Shown piece after piece: positions 25,327-34,087 of a stretch of 48,512 nt of DNA (within the stretch, counting starts at the first letter, position 1; every line of letters starts with the position of its first letter). The position numbers were made by a program, and so were the translations under genes. The notes below the pieces were generated by a model that was not told where the DNA came from, searched no databases, and saw nothing but the letters and a program-made list of their open reading frames with translations. Source of the stretch: Candidatus Faecalibacterium gallistercoris (GTDB lineage: Bacteria > Bacillota > Clostridia > Oscillospirales > Ruminococcaceae); assembly GCA_019116585.1 (NCBI GenBank), contig DXBJ01000033.1, forward strand, positions 1 to 48,512. Reading direction: 5' to 3'.

Positions 25327-26994
25327 TCAGACGGGATTTTTTGCTGCCCCGGCGGCCTGCGGCGCGGGGCGGATGCCGTGGGCGGCCAGGATCTCCTCGC
25401 AGCTCAGGCCGTATTTGCGGGCGATGTCCCGGGCATAGCTCAGGCCGTCCGGGGTGGTGCGCAGCACCCGGTAGCTGCGGGTGCCGTCGGCCACGTTTTC
25501 CATCTGGGCCACCAGGTTGTCGATGCAGCCGGTGCGGCCGGGGACGGCGTTGAACCGGGCCACCTGCTGGGTCAGCTCGTGGATGTGGGTGACGTACACC
25601 CCGCCGCAGCCGATCACCGCAATGGCCGACAGCACCTCCCCGGCGATGAAGCTGCCCTCCAGGAGGCTGGTGGAGCTGAAGCTCTCGTCCATCAAAAGCA
25701 GGTCGTCGCCCTGCAGCTGGGTCAGGATCCGGCTCATCCGGGCGCACTCGCTCTCCAGGCGGCCCTTGCCGTAGTTGTCCTCGTCCGAGGCGGGGAAATG
25801 GGTGAAGATGCACCGCACCGGGCTCATCACCGCGGCCCGGGCGGGCACCAGCAGCCCCAGCTGGAACAGGGCCTGGGCCATCCCCACCGAGTAGCAGAAG
25901 ATGGATTTGCCCCCGTGGTTGGGCCCGGTGACCAGGTAAAAGCGGCCCCGGTCGTCGTAGGTGAAGTCGTTGGCCACCACCGCCTGGCCCTCGCTGCGCA
26001 GCACCAGCATGGGGTTGTAGACGTCCTGCAGGCGGAGGGCCTTGTCCTCCATGGGGCGGATGGCGGGGCGGCAGAGGGCGCAGCCCCGGCCCCGCAGCTC
26101 CAGCAGGAAGGCCGACGCCGCCGACAAAAACCGGAAGTCGTCCAGCAGCCCGATGAAGAAGGACGTCTCGTCCCGGAAATACTGGTCGATGACCGGCTCC
26201 CAGCTGCGGATGGTTTTGGCAAAGGCGTTGTCCAGCGCCCGGCAGACCGCCTGGTCCAGGGCGTGTTTTTCCTCCTCCCGGGCGGTCTTGGCCAGGTTGG
26301 CAAAGCCCGAGATGCAGACCATGGGGTCGCTCTTGTCCCGGCCCAGCAGCTTGTCCAGCACGCTGCCCTGACGGTATTTTTCGGTGTTCAGGGCCAGCAG
26401 CCCCACCTCGGTCACCCGGAGGGTGCCGTCCAGGTTGATCCCCAGGGCGATGCTTTTGACATGGCCGATCTGGTACTGGGTCTTTTCCAGCTGGGCGGTC
26501 AGGGCGCGGTAGTCCGCGCTCTGGCGGCGGGCCTCCACCTCGTCCCGCAGGGCGGCAAAGCCGGCGCTGCGGATGGGCGCGTCCGCCAGCCGGGCGTGGA
26601 ACAGCTCCACCAGCTCCAGGTACAGCTCCAGATAGCGCACCGAGGCCAGGCTGCTTTCCACCGTGGAGGAGGAGCTGTTCAGCACCTTGCGCATCTCGGC
26701 GGCGTCCCGCAGCAGGGGCAGCGCGTCCCGGATCAGGCCCCGCAGGGCCTCGCTCTCCACCAGGTCGGCCACCACGTCCAGCCGCCAGGCCAGCACCTCG
26801 GTGTCGGTGGTGTAAAATTGTTCCAGCCGCAGATCGGGCAGGCCCCGCCAGCTCTCCCGCCGGACCGAGACCATCTGGTCGATCTGCAACGTGTGGAAAA
26901 AGCTGGAGTCGGGCACCGGCGTGCCCCGTGCGGGCTTGTGCGGCGGATACAGCAGGCGGAAACTCTCCCGCCCGCCCTGTGTTTTGTCTGGCAT
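25327..26994 (-). CDS. MutS-like ATPase lacking the mismatch-recognition domain
   Basis: 555 residues from ATG 26994, chosen because GGAGG lies 9 bases upstream; the ATG at 27000 is too close. The C-terminal third is the MutS domain V ABC-type ATPase: Walker A VTGPNHGGKSIFCYSVG, Walker B LLLMDESFSSTS, and the His loop VTHIHEL. The middle region is a helical MutS core-like domain (about 60-330). The N-terminal mismatch-binding domain with the Phe-X-Glu motif is absent, as is the Smr nuclease of MutS2. It is therefore a MutS-related protein of unknown role, not canonical MutS. It may act on branched DNA or stalled ribosomes, as some MutS2 proteins do, but nothing in the sequence decides this. 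It appears monocistronic. Confidence 0.88.
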   Translation of the reverse strand: MPDKTQGGRESFRLLYPPHKPARGTPVPDSSFFHTLQIDQMVSVRRESWRGLPDLRLEQFYTTDTEVLAWRLDVVADLVESEALRGLIRDALPLLRDAAEMRKVLNSSSSTVESSLASVRYLELYLELVELFHARLADAPIRSAGFAALRDEVEARRQSADYRALTAQLEKTQYQIGHVKSIALGINLDGTLRVTEVGLLALNTEKYRQGSVLDKLLGRDKSDPMVCISGFANLAKTAREEEKHALDQAVCRALDNAFAKTIRSWEPVIDQYFRDETSFFIGLLDDFRFLSAASAFLLELRGRGCALCRPAIRPMEDKALRLQDVYNPMLVLRSEGQAVVANDFTYDDRGRFYLVTGPNHGGKSIFCYSVGMAQALFQLGLLVPARAAVMSPVRCIFTHFPASDEDNYGKGRLESECARMSRILTQLQGDDLLLMDESFSSTSLLEGSFIAGEVLSAIAVIGCGGVYVTHIHELTQQVARFNAVPGRTGCIDNLVAQMENVADGTRSYRVLRTTPDGLSYARDIARKYGLSCEEILAAHGIRPAPQAAGAAKNPV

Positions 26995-27088
26995 GGCCAT
27001 TCCCCTCCCCTGTTGCCTTGCGGCCTTACGTCTTGGATACAGCCCTATTAAACACCCGCCGGGGCCAAAAGTCCAGCGCAGGGGCAAC

Positions 27089-27122
27089 AAAAAAGGGCCG
27101 CCAGCTTTTGGGCTGGCGGCCC
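27089..27122 (-). terminator. Intrinsic terminator of gapA
   Basis: Minus-strand GGGCCGCCAGC (27112-27122), CCAAAA loop, GCTGGCGGCCC (27095-27105), then six T. An 11-bp perfect stem 29 bases after the gapA stop. Confidence 0.95.
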
Positions 27123-27151
27123 TGCTCAGGTCTTTGGTGTACCCTCCGAAC

Positions 27152-28183
27152 TTAGCAGTTCTCGGCGAAGTACTTGATGGTGCGGACCATCTGAGAGGTG
27201 TAGCTGTTCTCGTTGTCGTACCAGGACACGACCTGAACCTGATAGGTGTCGTCGTCGATCTTGGCGACCATGGTCTGGGTAGCGTCGAACAGAGAGCCGT
27301 AGCGCATGCCGATGACGTCGGAGGAAACGATCTGGTCCTCGTTGTAGCCGAAGGACTCAGAAGCGGCAGCCTTCATGGCGGCGTTGATGGACTCCTTGGT
27401 CACGTCCTTGCCCTTGACGACGGCCACCAGGATGGTGGTGGAGCCGGTGGGGACAGGCACACGCTGGGCAGAGCCGATCAGCTTGCCGTTCAGCTCGGGG
27501 ATGACCAGGCCGATGGCCTTGGCAGCGCCGGTGCTGTTGGGGACGATGTTCTGGGCGCCGGCACGAGCGCGGCGGAGGTCACCCTTGCGCTGGGGGCCGT
27601 CCAGGATCATCTGGTCGCCGGTGTAGGCGTGGACGGTGGTCATGATGCCGGACACCACGGGATAAGCCTTGTTCAGGGTATCGGCCATGGGAGCCAGGCA
27701 GTTGGTGGTGCAGGAAGCAGCGGAGATGACCTGGTCTTCCTTGGTCAGGGTCTTCTCGTTGACGGAGTAGACGATGGTCTTCAGGTCATTGCCGGCAGGA
27801 GCGGAGATGACGACCTTCTTGGCGCCAGCAGCGATGTGAGCCATGCTCTTGTCCTTGCTGGTGTAGAAGCCGGTGCACTCCAGGACGACATCGACGTTCA
27901 GCTCGCCCCAGGGGCAGTCCTTGGCGTCCTTAATGGCGTAGATCTTGATCTCCTTGCCGTCGACGACGATGGAGTCCTCGGTGGAAGAAACGGTGTGCTT
28001 GTTCTCGCCGATCTTGCCGCAGAAGGAGCCCTGGGCGGTGTCGTACTTCAGCAGGTGAGCCAGCATCTTGGGGCTGGTCAGGTCGTTGATGGCGACGACC
28101 TCGTAACCCTCAGCGTCGAACATCTGACGGAAAGCCAGACGGCCAATGCGGCCAAAACCATTGATAGCAACTCTTACAGCCAT
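27152..28183 (-). CDS. gapA: Glyceraldehyde-3-phosphate dehydrogenase, type I
   Basis: 343 residues. The NAD-binding motif [14 protein letters not shown] is at the N-terminus. The catalytic Cys158 is in [50 protein letters not shown] and [17 protein letters not shown] complete the substrate and cofactor sites. Asp34 of AINDLTS indicates NAD preference. It converts glyceraldehyde-3-phosphate to 1,3-bisphosphoglycerate, the substrate of the nearby pgk product. Codon use is less GC-extreme and more biased than in neighbours, as expected of a highly expressed gene. It has its own promoter and terminator; RBS TAGGAGG. Confidence 0.98.
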   Translation of the reverse strand: MAVRVAINGFGRIGRLAFRQMFDAEGYEVVAINDLTSPKMLAHLLKYDTAQGSFCGKIGENKHTVSSTEDSIVVDGKEIKIYAIKDAKDCPWGELNVDVVLECTGFYTSKDKSMAHIAAGAKKVVISAPAGNDLKTIVYSVNEKTLTKEDQVISAASCTTNCLAPMADTLNKAYPVVSGIMTTVHAYTGDQMILDGPQRKGDLRRARAGAQNIVPNSTGAAKAIGLVIPELNGKLIGSAQRVPVPTGSTTILVAVVKGKDVTKESINAAMKAAASESFGYNEDQIVSSDVIGMRYGSLFDATQTMVAKIDDDTYQVQVVSWYDNENSYTSQMVRTIKYFAENC

Positions 28184-28242
28184 TTTATAGTACCTCCTAA
28201 AATTTTTACCCTTGGAATCCGGATAAATTTCACGGTGTCTTT

Positions 28243-28271
28243 ATTATAGAACAAAAATCCCAAACCTTCAA
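28243..28271 (-). promoter_or_regulatory. Sigma-A promoter of gapA
   Basis: Minus-strand TTGAAG (28266-28271), a 17-base spacer and TATAAT (28243-28248). Surrounded by a strongly AT-rich stretch (28184-28357) with A- and T-tracts upstream of the -35 that could serve as an UP element. No other feature is seen in this intergenic region. Confidence 0.82.
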
Positions 28272-28357
28272 GTGCCTGCCAAACAAATAACAAGCCATTT
28301 TCTATTTTTGTCAGTTTTATATTTTTTTGTTCCATAATTTTCAGCAATTTTAGCGAA

Positions 28358-29158
28358 TCAACCAGCGGCGTGGTTGCCGCGCCGCAGAGGGCCGGGCTGC
28401 GCGCAAAACAGAGCGCACGCCCCGCCCAGCAGCCCCAGCGCCGCCAGGCCCCAGTCCCCCGGGCCCGCCGGCAGCAGGACGCACCGGGGCAGCTGCCAGG
28501 CCAGGCACAGCACCCAGGCCAGCAGCCCGCAGCGGCACAGGTTTTTGGGGTTGGGCGCATCGGGCAGGCAGACCGCCCGCAGCAGCGCCCCCAGCAGCAG
28601 CAGGGCCGCCAGCTGCTGCCACACCGCCGAGGTGGGGATGGTGCGGTGCCAGCTGGAGCCGTTGGTCATAAAGCTGGCCAGTACGTCCCAGGCAAACACC
28701 AGGCTGCCCAGCACCCCCAGCCAGGCCGGGGGCGGGGCGGAGGCGCTGCGGCGCTGGCTGCGCACCCCGGCCAGCAGCCAGCGCTGGCCCAGGCACTCCA
28801 GCCAGAGGGCGCACAGCACCCCCAGCGCCCCATGGACGGCGCCCGCAGGCCCCGTCCCGCCCAGCAGGTCCAGCCCGCCCTGGATCAGGTACAGCGCGCC
28901 GGCCGCAAAAGCCGGCAAACTCAAGGCCAGAGCGGCCCCCCGGGTGCGGGGGCGCTCCACCGCCGCAGCGGACGCGCCCGGCAGCCCCCCCGCCAGCAGG
29001 GCCAGCCCTGCCGCGAGGGCCAGCGCAAGATACCGCGCCCAGACCGGGCCGGCGGTCACAAGACCGGTGTCCAGGTCGGTCCACAGGGCCAGGTCGGCCC
29101 AGCGCAACGCCCCCAACAGGATGCCGGCGGTCAGCACGCCGGCCACATAGTTCCGCAT
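28358..29158 (-). CDS. Polytopic membrane protein of unknown function
   Basis: 266 residues with six to eight hydrophobic segments: about 5-20, 40-60, 75-95, 105-125, 145-165, 180-200, 213-230 and 235-255. The N-terminus MRNYVAGVLTAGILLGAL looks like a signal anchor. No family motif is recognised. Its ATG begins three bases after the citrate synthase stop, so it is very probably translated from the same mRNA. Codon use is extremely GC-rich. A transport or sensor role linked to citrate metabolism is conceivable but not shown. Confidence 0.78.
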   Translation of the reverse strand: MRNYVAGVLTAGILLGALRWADLALWTDLDTGLVTAGPVWARYLALALAAGLALLAGGLPGASAAAVERPRTRGAALALSLPAFAAGALYLIQGGLDLLGGTGPAGAVHGALGVLCALWLECLGQRWLLAGVRSQRRSASAPPPAWLGVLGSLVFAWDVLASFMTNGSSWHRTIPTSAVWQQLAALLLLGALLRAVCLPDAPNPKNLCRCGLLAWVLCLAWQLPRCVLLPAGPGDWGLAALGLLGGACALFCAQPGPLRRGNHAAG

Positions 29159-29161
29159 GGC

Positions 29162-30520
29162 TTACCGCTCCTCAAGAGGCTTGTAGCGCTGCCGGACGCC
29201 CAGATACTTGTAGGCCGGGCGGATGATCCGGTTGGCAAAGACCACTTCTTCGATCCGGTGGGCGCACCAGCCGGGCAGGCGGGCAATGGCGAACAACGGG
29301 GTGTACAGGTCCTCCGAGATACCCAGCATCTGATAGATCAGGCCGCTGAACAGGTCCACGTTGGCGCACACCGGCTTGGCGCTGCCCTTTTCCTCCGCAA
29401 AGATGGCGGGGGCCAGCCGCTCGATGCTGCACAGCATATTGTACTCCGCCTCGAAGCCCTTCTCGTAGGCCAGGTGGCGGGCGCGCTCTTTCAGGATGAC
29501 CTCGCGCGGGTCGCTGATGGTGTAGACGGCGTGGCCCATGCCGTAGATCAGGCCGCTGCCGTCGCCGGCCTGCCGGCGCAGGATGCGGCGCAGGTACTCC
29601 CGCACCTCGTCGTCATCGTCGTAGTTTTCCACATGGGCCAGGATGTCCTTCAGCTGGCGGTTGACCTGCAGGTTGGCGCCGCCGTGTTTGGGGCCCTTCA
29701 GGGCGCCGATGCCCGCCGCGATGGCCGAGTAGGTGTCCGACCCCGAGGAGGACACCACCCGGGTGGCAAAGGTGGAGCAGTTGCCGCCGCCGTGGTCGGC
29801 GTGCAGCAGCAGGCAGGTGTCCAGCAGCTTTGCTTCTTCGTGGGTGAACTTCTGGTCCGGGCGGTAGGTGCTGAGGATGTGCTCGGCGGTGCAGTGGCCC
29901 GGCTGGGGCAGGTGGAAGAACATGCTCTGCTTGTCGTACACCCGGCGCTTCATCTGGTAGGCGTTGACCATCATGGTGGGCATGCAGCCGATCAGGGTGA
30001 TGCTCTGGTGCAGCAGGTTCTGCAGGCTGAGGTCCTCGGGGTTGTCGTCGTAGGAGTACATCCCCAGCACACAGCGCTGCATCTTGTTCATGATGTTGGG
30101 CGAGGGCGCGTTCATGGTGTCCATAAAGCCGTCGGGCAGGGCGCGGTGCTCGGCCAGGATCTGGCAGAAGCTGTCCAGCTGGGCCTTGTTGGGCAGGCTG
30201 CCGAACAGCAGCAGCCAGATCACTTCTTCAAAGACGAAGCGGTCGTTGCGGTATGCCTCCTCCACGATCTCGGTGATGTTGACGCCCCGGTAGATCAGCC
30301 GGCCCGGGATCGGGATGATATGGCCTTCCTGATCCTTACGGTAGCCCACAACGTCGCAGACGTTGGTCAGGCCGGCCAGCACGCCGGTGCCGTCCGGGTT
30401 GCGCAGGCCCCGCTTGACGCCCAGCCGCTCACTGGTCTCGGGGTCGATGTAGTTGTTGGCCAGATACTCCTCACAGAGGGTCTTCATGGCTTCGTGCTCG
30501 TTGGTTCCTAAATTCATCAT
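29162..30520 (-). CDS. gltA: Citrate (or 2-methylcitrate) synthase
   Basis: 452 residues from ATG 30520, with AAGGGG 7 bases upstream. LLLHADHGGGNCSTFATRVV and GPKHGGANLQVN carry the two active-site His, and the FSGLIYQMLGISEDLYTPLF segment near the C-terminus carries the Asp region. RLIYRGVNITEIVEE matches the GLxYRG motif. It condenses acetyl-CoA with oxaloacetate. A clostridial N-terminal extension of about 50 residues is present. In such fermenters the enzyme usually feeds glutamate synthesis. Followed immediately by a membrane protein gene. Confidence 0.95.
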   Translation of the reverse strand: MMNLGTNEHEAMKTLCEEYLANNYIDPETSERLGVKRGLRNPDGTGVLAGLTNVCDVVGYRKDQEGHIIPIPGRLIYRGVNITEIVEEAYRNDRFVFEEVIWLLLFGSLPNKAQLDSFCQILAEHRALPDGFMDTMNAPSPNIMNKMQRCVLGMYSYDDNPEDLSLQNLLHQSITLIGCMPTMMVNAYQMKRRVYDKQSMFFHLPQPGHCTAEHILSTYRPDQKFTHEEAKLLDTCLLLHADHGGGNCSTFATRVVSSSGSDTYSAIAAGIGALKGPKHGGANLQVNRQLKDILAHVENYDDDDEVREYLRRILRRQAGDGSGLIYGMGHAVYTISDPREVILKERARHLAYEKGFEAEYNMLCSIERLAPAIFAEEKGSAKPVCANVDLFSGLIYQMLGISEDLYTPLFAIARLPGWCAHRIEEVVFANRIIRPAYKYLGVRQRYKPLEER

Positions 30521-30628
30521 GACAAATCCCCTTCCCTTCCAAATCATTCACCGCGGAGAGCAGGCCCGCGGAAGTAAGCCCTAACTGCTTGTCTGTACAA
30601 TGGTCCCCCCTTAACGGTAGATAGTTTT

Positions 30629-30657
30629 ATGATAGCGCTTTTGTTAAATAAATTCAA
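30629..30657 (-). promoter_or_regulatory. Promoter of the citrate synthase operon
   Basis: Minus-strand TTGAAT (30652-30657), a 17-base spacer and TATCAT (30629-30634). It leaves a leader of about 100 bases, in which CGCGG/CCGCG near 30551-30570 can form a small hairpin. The rest of 30521-30818 is AT-rich with nothing else recognised; no sigma-E box for the divergent spoIID-like gene was convincing. Confidence 0.7.
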
Positions 30658-30818
30658 GCCAAAACTGCACAAACCCCGCCTCAAATACAGAATGTTTTGA
30701 TTTTATTCGGATTTTATTCACATTTTGAGGTCTGGGGCCGGGCGGGTTTCGCCTCTTCCCGCGGGGGCGGCGTGGTATGCTGTGCCTGTATCACCCACCG
30801 AAAGGAGGCTGTTCCGGC

Positions 30819-31868
30819 GTGAAAAAAGCCGTTGTATTCCTGGCCGCCGCCCTGCTGGTGCTGGGCAGCGCCCTGCCCCTGGCGGGCTACTGGCTGGCAA
30901 AAGCCCTGCTGGAGGCGTCCGCCCCCGCCCCGGCGGCCAGCGCCGCATCCGGCGCGGCATCCGGGCCGGCTTCGGAGGCGCCCGCCCTGCCGGCGGACCC
31001 CGGCGCCCTGCCCCCGGCCGACCCGGCCGGGGCTGAGACCCGGGTGCTGCTGCGGGACAGCGGGAGCGGCCAGGACCTTGCCCTCCCGATGCGGGACTAC
31101 CTGATCGGCGCGGTGGCGGCCGAGATGCCGGTCAGCTGGCCGGACGAGGCCCTGAAAGCCCAGGCCGTGGCCTGCCACAGCTACATCCTGTACTGCCGGG
31201 ACCATTCCGCCGACCCCGCCGGCCCCTGGCTGACGGTGGACCCGGCCCGGCGGCAGGGCTGCCTGACCGACCCGGTGCTGCGCAGCTACTGGGGCACCGC
31301 CTACCAGGCCAACTACGCCCGGCTGTCGGCCCTGGTGGACCAGGTGGCGGAGGCGGTGCTGTACTACGACGGCGCGCCGGCGGGCGCCAGCTACTTTGCC
31401 ATCTCCAACGGGCAGACCGAGGCCAGCGAAAACGTCTGGGGCTCGCCCCTGCCCTACCTGCGGGCGGTGGACAGCAGCACCGACCTTTCCGCCCAGGACT
31501 ACCAGGTCACCGTCACCCTGTCGGACCGGCAGGTCAGCGAAGCGCTGGCCTCGGCCCTGGGCATCTCGACCGGGGACACCCCGCCGGACGGCTGGTTCGG
31601 CGCCCCCAGCCACACCCCCTCGGGCTATGTGGCCTCCCTGCCGGTCTGCGGGCAGATGGTGACGGGCACCGCCCTGCGCTCCGCCCTGGGCCTGCGCAGC
31701 GCCTGCTTCACCATCCAGTGGGACGGCAGCGCCTTTGCCATCACCACCCGGGGCTACGGCCACGGGGTGGGCCTGAGCCAGTGGGGGGCCAAAGCCCTGG
31801 CCGAGCAGGGCAAAAGCTGGATCGAGATCCTGGCCCACTATTTCCCCGGCACCAGTCTGGAAGGATAA
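30819..31868 (+). CDS. spoIID: SpoIID-family peptidoglycan lytic transglycosylase / amidase-domain protein
   Basis: 349 residues from GTG 30819, with AAAGGAGG 10 bases upstream. Residues 4-26 are an N-terminal membrane anchor, followed by an Ala/Pro-rich linker (30-72). The SpoIID domain then has GAVAAEMPVSWPDEALKAQA with the catalytic-type Glu102, a mid-region with ISNGQTEASENVWGSPLPYL, and RGYGHGVGLSQWGAKALAEQ near the C-terminus (zinc-site His and family signature). SpoIID cuts glycan strands denuded of peptides during spore engulfment. The degenerate paralogous domain at 896 aligns with this motif and lacks the Glu. The gene is convergent with the secreted C39-like gene. Confidence 0.93.
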   Translation: MKKAVVFLAAALLVLGSALPLAGYWLAKALLEASAPAPAASAASGAASGPASEAPALPADPGALPPADPAGAETRVLLRDSGSGQDLALPMRDYLIGAVAAEMPVSWPDEALKAQAVACHSYILYCRDHSADPAGPWLTVDPARRQGCLTDPVLRSYWGTAYQANYARLSALVDQVAEAVLYYDGAPAGASYFAISNGQTEASENVWGSPLPYLRAVDSSTDLSAQDYQVTVTLSDRQVSEALASALGISTGDTPPDGWFGAPSHTPSGYVASLPVCGQMVTGTALRSALGLRSACFTIQWDGSAFAITTRGYGHGVGLSQWGAKALAEQGKSWIEILAHYFPGTSLEG

Positions 31869-31904
31869 AAACGGCCCCGGCGTAGTCAGACAAGCGCCGG
31901 GGCT
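31867..31904 (-). terminator. Terminator between convergent spoIID and the C39-like gene
   Basis: Minus-strand AGCCCCGGCG (31895-31904) pairs with CGCCGGGGCC (31873-31882) and is followed by GTTTTT. The plus-strand side lacks a good T-run, so it mainly serves the minus gene, but the hairpin may stabilise both mRNA ends. Confidence 0.8.
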
Positions 31905-31920
31905 GTGTCGGTTATGGAGT

Positions 31921-32961
31921 TCAGAACAGGCTGCCCAAAAAGTCCGCCAGCTGGCTGCCCAGGGTGGCGGGCTGCTCCGCCGCCGGGGCCGCGGCGGCGG
32001 CGGTCTGGTCCTGCAGCATGGCCCCTTCGGGGTCCTGCACCGACCAGTAGCAGCCGTCTGCCGCCGGGGCGTCGGACACGGTGAAGTCGGCCCCAAAGCA
32101 CAGGCTGTCGCCGGTGGCGTCCTCTGCAATGACCAGGTAGGTGTAATTGCCGGCGGGCAGGTCCCCAAAGCGGATGGCGCTGTCAACCTGCCGCAGGGAC
32201 CAGCTGCTCTCGCTGCCGGTCAGGGCCGCCGACGCACTCATGACGGTGTTGCCGGCGGCGTCCTCGATCAGGACGGCCACCTCGGCCAGGGTGCTGCCGC
32301 TGGCGGCGGTGACATTGCCGTTCAGGCTCATGCCGGTGCCGGTGTGGACGTTGACCGGGTAGGTGACCCCGGCCAGCTGCAGTTCGCTGGTCTGGGCCGC
32401 GCCCGCGGCGGCGTTGTTGTCCTCCGCGATGTACCAGTAGCAGGAGGCCCCTGCAATGGACACGCTGGCGCTGGAGATGGGCACCCGCCCGGCGCTGATG
32501 TTGCCGGCGGGGTCAGAACAATAGAACACCCCGTTGGTGTAGTCGGTGAGCAGGATCGCGTGGGGCTGCCGCCGGTCGTACAGGACGATGCCCTCGGGGT
32601 GGGCGGCCAGCAGGTCGATCAGGGTCTGGGTCTTGGCCCCGTTGTCGGCGGGCAGGGTGGCGTAGCGGACCTTCATGGCCTTGTATGTAAAGTTATGGGA
32701 CAGCCCGTTGGACCATGCGGCGGGGCGGACGTTGTTTTCGGTCACGTCCACCCAGTCGGCCAGGCCGTCCAGATAGGCCCGGCGGCGCAGCATCATGGCG
32801 GCGGCCGTCAGGGTGCAGGTGCCGCTGCGGCTTTGCTTGAGGTAAAAGCCCGCGTCTACGTTCAGGTCGGCAGCCAGCGCCCGGGGCATACAGGGCAGCA
32901 GAAGCAGGGCCGCCAGACACAGCGCCGCCAGGCGGCGGCGCCAGCCAGTTCGTGTTTCCAA
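31921..32961 (-). CDS. Secreted protein with C39-like cysteine-peptidase domain
   Basis: 346 residues. TTG 32961 is the likely start, with GGAAGAGG 5 bases upstream. A classical signal peptide (basic RTGWRRR, hydrophobic LAALCLAALLLLPCM, cleavage near ALA-A31) follows. Residues about 33-200 resemble a C39/papain-like domain: Cys49 in KQSRSGTCTLTAAAMMLRRR, His134 in RRQPHAILLTDY with Asp140. It could be a peptidase, or only a peptide- or wall-binding relative. Residues about 215-320 are beta-rich (NVHTGTGMSLNGNVTAASGS), like an Ig-type adhesion domain. The low-complexity AAAAAPAAEQ stretch precedes the C-terminus. No sortase signal. Substrate unknown. Confidence 0.8.
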   Translation of the reverse strand: METRTGWRRRLAALCLAALLLLPCMPRALAADLNVDAGFYLKQSRSGTCTLTAAAMMLRRRAYLDGLADWVDVTENNVRPAAWSNGLSHNFTYKAMKVRYATLPADNGAKTQTLIDLLAAHPEGIVLYDRRQPHAILLTDYTNGVFYCSDPAGNISAGRVPISSASVSIAGASCYWYIAEDNNAAAGAAQTSELQLAGVTYPVNVHTGTGMSLNGNVTAASGSTLAEVAVLIEDAAGNTVMSASAALTGSESSWSLRQVDSAIRFGDLPAGNYTYLVIAEDATGDSLCFGADFTVSDAPAADGCYWSVQDPEGAMLQDQTAAAAAPAAEQPATLGSQLADFLGSLF

Positions 32962-33251
32962 GTTGGCCTCTTCCTTCCTCAGGGGGCATGTCCCCCAAAC
33001 TGCCTGGGGGCCGCCCCGGCGGGGTGCATGGGAGGGGCCGCAGCATCCGGCCTCTCCGATAAACCTCGCTTTTTTGAATTTTATTTGTATTAAGTTTAAC
33101 GCAGCTGTTACCGTTTTGTAAATAGTTCGAGGGCAAACTTTCACGCTTTTTTCGCATTTATTCCATAGTATTACCTTTGAATTTGTACATATTTTACAAA
33201 TATTCTGCTTTTATTTTTTCGGCACAGGGGCTTGACAGGCAAAAGACCCTT
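32962..33251 (-). promoter_or_regulatory. Leader of the C39-like gene: AT-rich promoter zone and alternative hairpins
   Basis: At 32982-32996 GGGGG/CCCCC forms a small hairpin directly upstream of the RBS. The same C-run can instead pair with another G-run at 33005-33009 (CTGGGGGCC), giving two mutually exclusive stems. Further upstream on the minus strand TTTACA at about 33114-33119, an 18-base spacer and TAAACT form a weak promoter. The rest, to the NERD gene, is AT-rich with A- and T-tracts; no terminator for the NERD gene is clear. Confidence 0.4.
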
Positions 33252-34025
33252 TTACAGATCCCGGGTGTAGCGGCAGTCGGGGTAGCGGGAGCAGCCGTAG
33301 AACCGCCGCCCCGCGTTGCTGCCCTGCCGGGCGGTGCGCAGCACCAGTTCGGCCCCGCACCAGGGGCAGCGGCCCGGCAGGCCCCTGGGCTTTGCCTGCT
33401 CCCGCTCGATGCGGCGGACCTGCCGCACATGGGCCCGCTTCTGGCTCCGGGTGGCCCGGGTATAGGGCTCCAGCCGGGCGTACAATGCCCGGACCTGCCG
33501 CCGGCTGAGGGCCCGCCGCCCTGTCTGCCGCAGGACCCGGGGCAGCTCTTCCAGCCGGCAGACCGAGACCTCCTCGCTGTCCCAGGTCACATCCTCCAGC
33601 TGGCACCGGCCGGTGAACACCACCACCGGCCAGAGGGGCGTCTGCTCCCCCACCAGGGCCTCCAGGGCGCGGACATGGCCGGCGTTCTGCCAGATGGGGT
33701 TGTAGAGGGGGTGGCGTTCGGTTTTCATCCGGCCCAGCCAGTCCCGCCCCGCATAGACCGAGACGGTCCATTCGGGCTGGTCCTCCCGGCCGCAGATCCA
33801 TCCCGTATAATTTTTGCTTTCGATCACAAAGATCCCCTTCCGGGTCAGGTAGAGCAGGTCGATCTCGGCGGTGCCATCGGGGGTGGGCAGGTACAGGTTG
33901 CGCAGGCACAGCCCCCGGACCCGGAACCAGCCTTTTTCGGCCAGCTTGCCCGCCACGGCGTCCTCCCCTGCCGCGCCCTTTTCCGCGGCCTCGTCCCGGC
34001 CCCACAGCCTTTGCAGCCATCCCAT
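33252..34025 (-). CDS. NERD-domain protein with C-terminal zinc ribbon
   Basis: 257 residues from ATG 34025, with an AAGGAAGGG RBS. The nuclease-related NERD domain covers about 15-125: GAAGEDAVAGKLAEKGW, then EIDLLYLTRKGIFVIESKNY with the Asp and E-x-K of the PD-(D/E)xK-like fold, and WLGRMKTERHPLYNPIWQN. A basic helical region (150-215) is followed by a topoisomerase-type zinc ribbon, CPWCGAELVLRTARQGSNAG and YGCSRYPDCRYT. The combination suggests DNA processing or repair; the activity is unproven. It begins only 31 bases after the tRNA-Pro terminator, so its transcription is unusual. A possible -10 (CATAAT) lies at 34044-34049. Confidence 0.9.
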   Translation of the reverse strand: MGWLQRLWGRDEAAEKGAAGEDAVAGKLAEKGWFRVRGLCLRNLYLPTPDGTAEIDLLYLTRKGIFVIESKNYTGWICGREDQPEWTVSVYAGRDWLGRMKTERHPLYNPIWQNAGHVRALEALVGEQTPLWPVVVFTGRCQLEDVTWDSEEVSVCRLEELPRVLRQTGRRALSRRQVRALYARLEPYTRATRSQKRAHVRQVRRIEREQAKPRGLPGRCPWCGAELVLRTARQGSNAGRRFYGCSRYPDCRYTRDL

Positions 34026-34055
34026 GTTTTGTCCCTTCCTTTCATTATGCAAACG

Positions 34056-34084
34056 AAAAAGACCGCCAGCACAAGCTGACGGTC
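34056..34084 (-). terminator. Intrinsic terminator of tRNA-Pro
   Basis: Minus-strand GACCGTCAGC (34075-34084), TTGT loop, GCTGGCGGTC (34061-34070), then TTTTT. It begins 4 bases after the tRNA 3' CCA. Confidence 0.93.
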
Positions 34085-34087
34085 TTT

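Noticed and set aside
25293..25341. Plus-strand terminator after the nucleotidyltransferase
   Set aside because: A T-run is present (25336-25341), but the candidate stem is only about 5-6 bp with a long loop and overlaps the convergent gene's end.
28184..28357. Riboswitch or leader element before gapA
   Set aside because: The region is simply AT-rich. No stable stems or T-run terminator are found between the promoter and the RBS.
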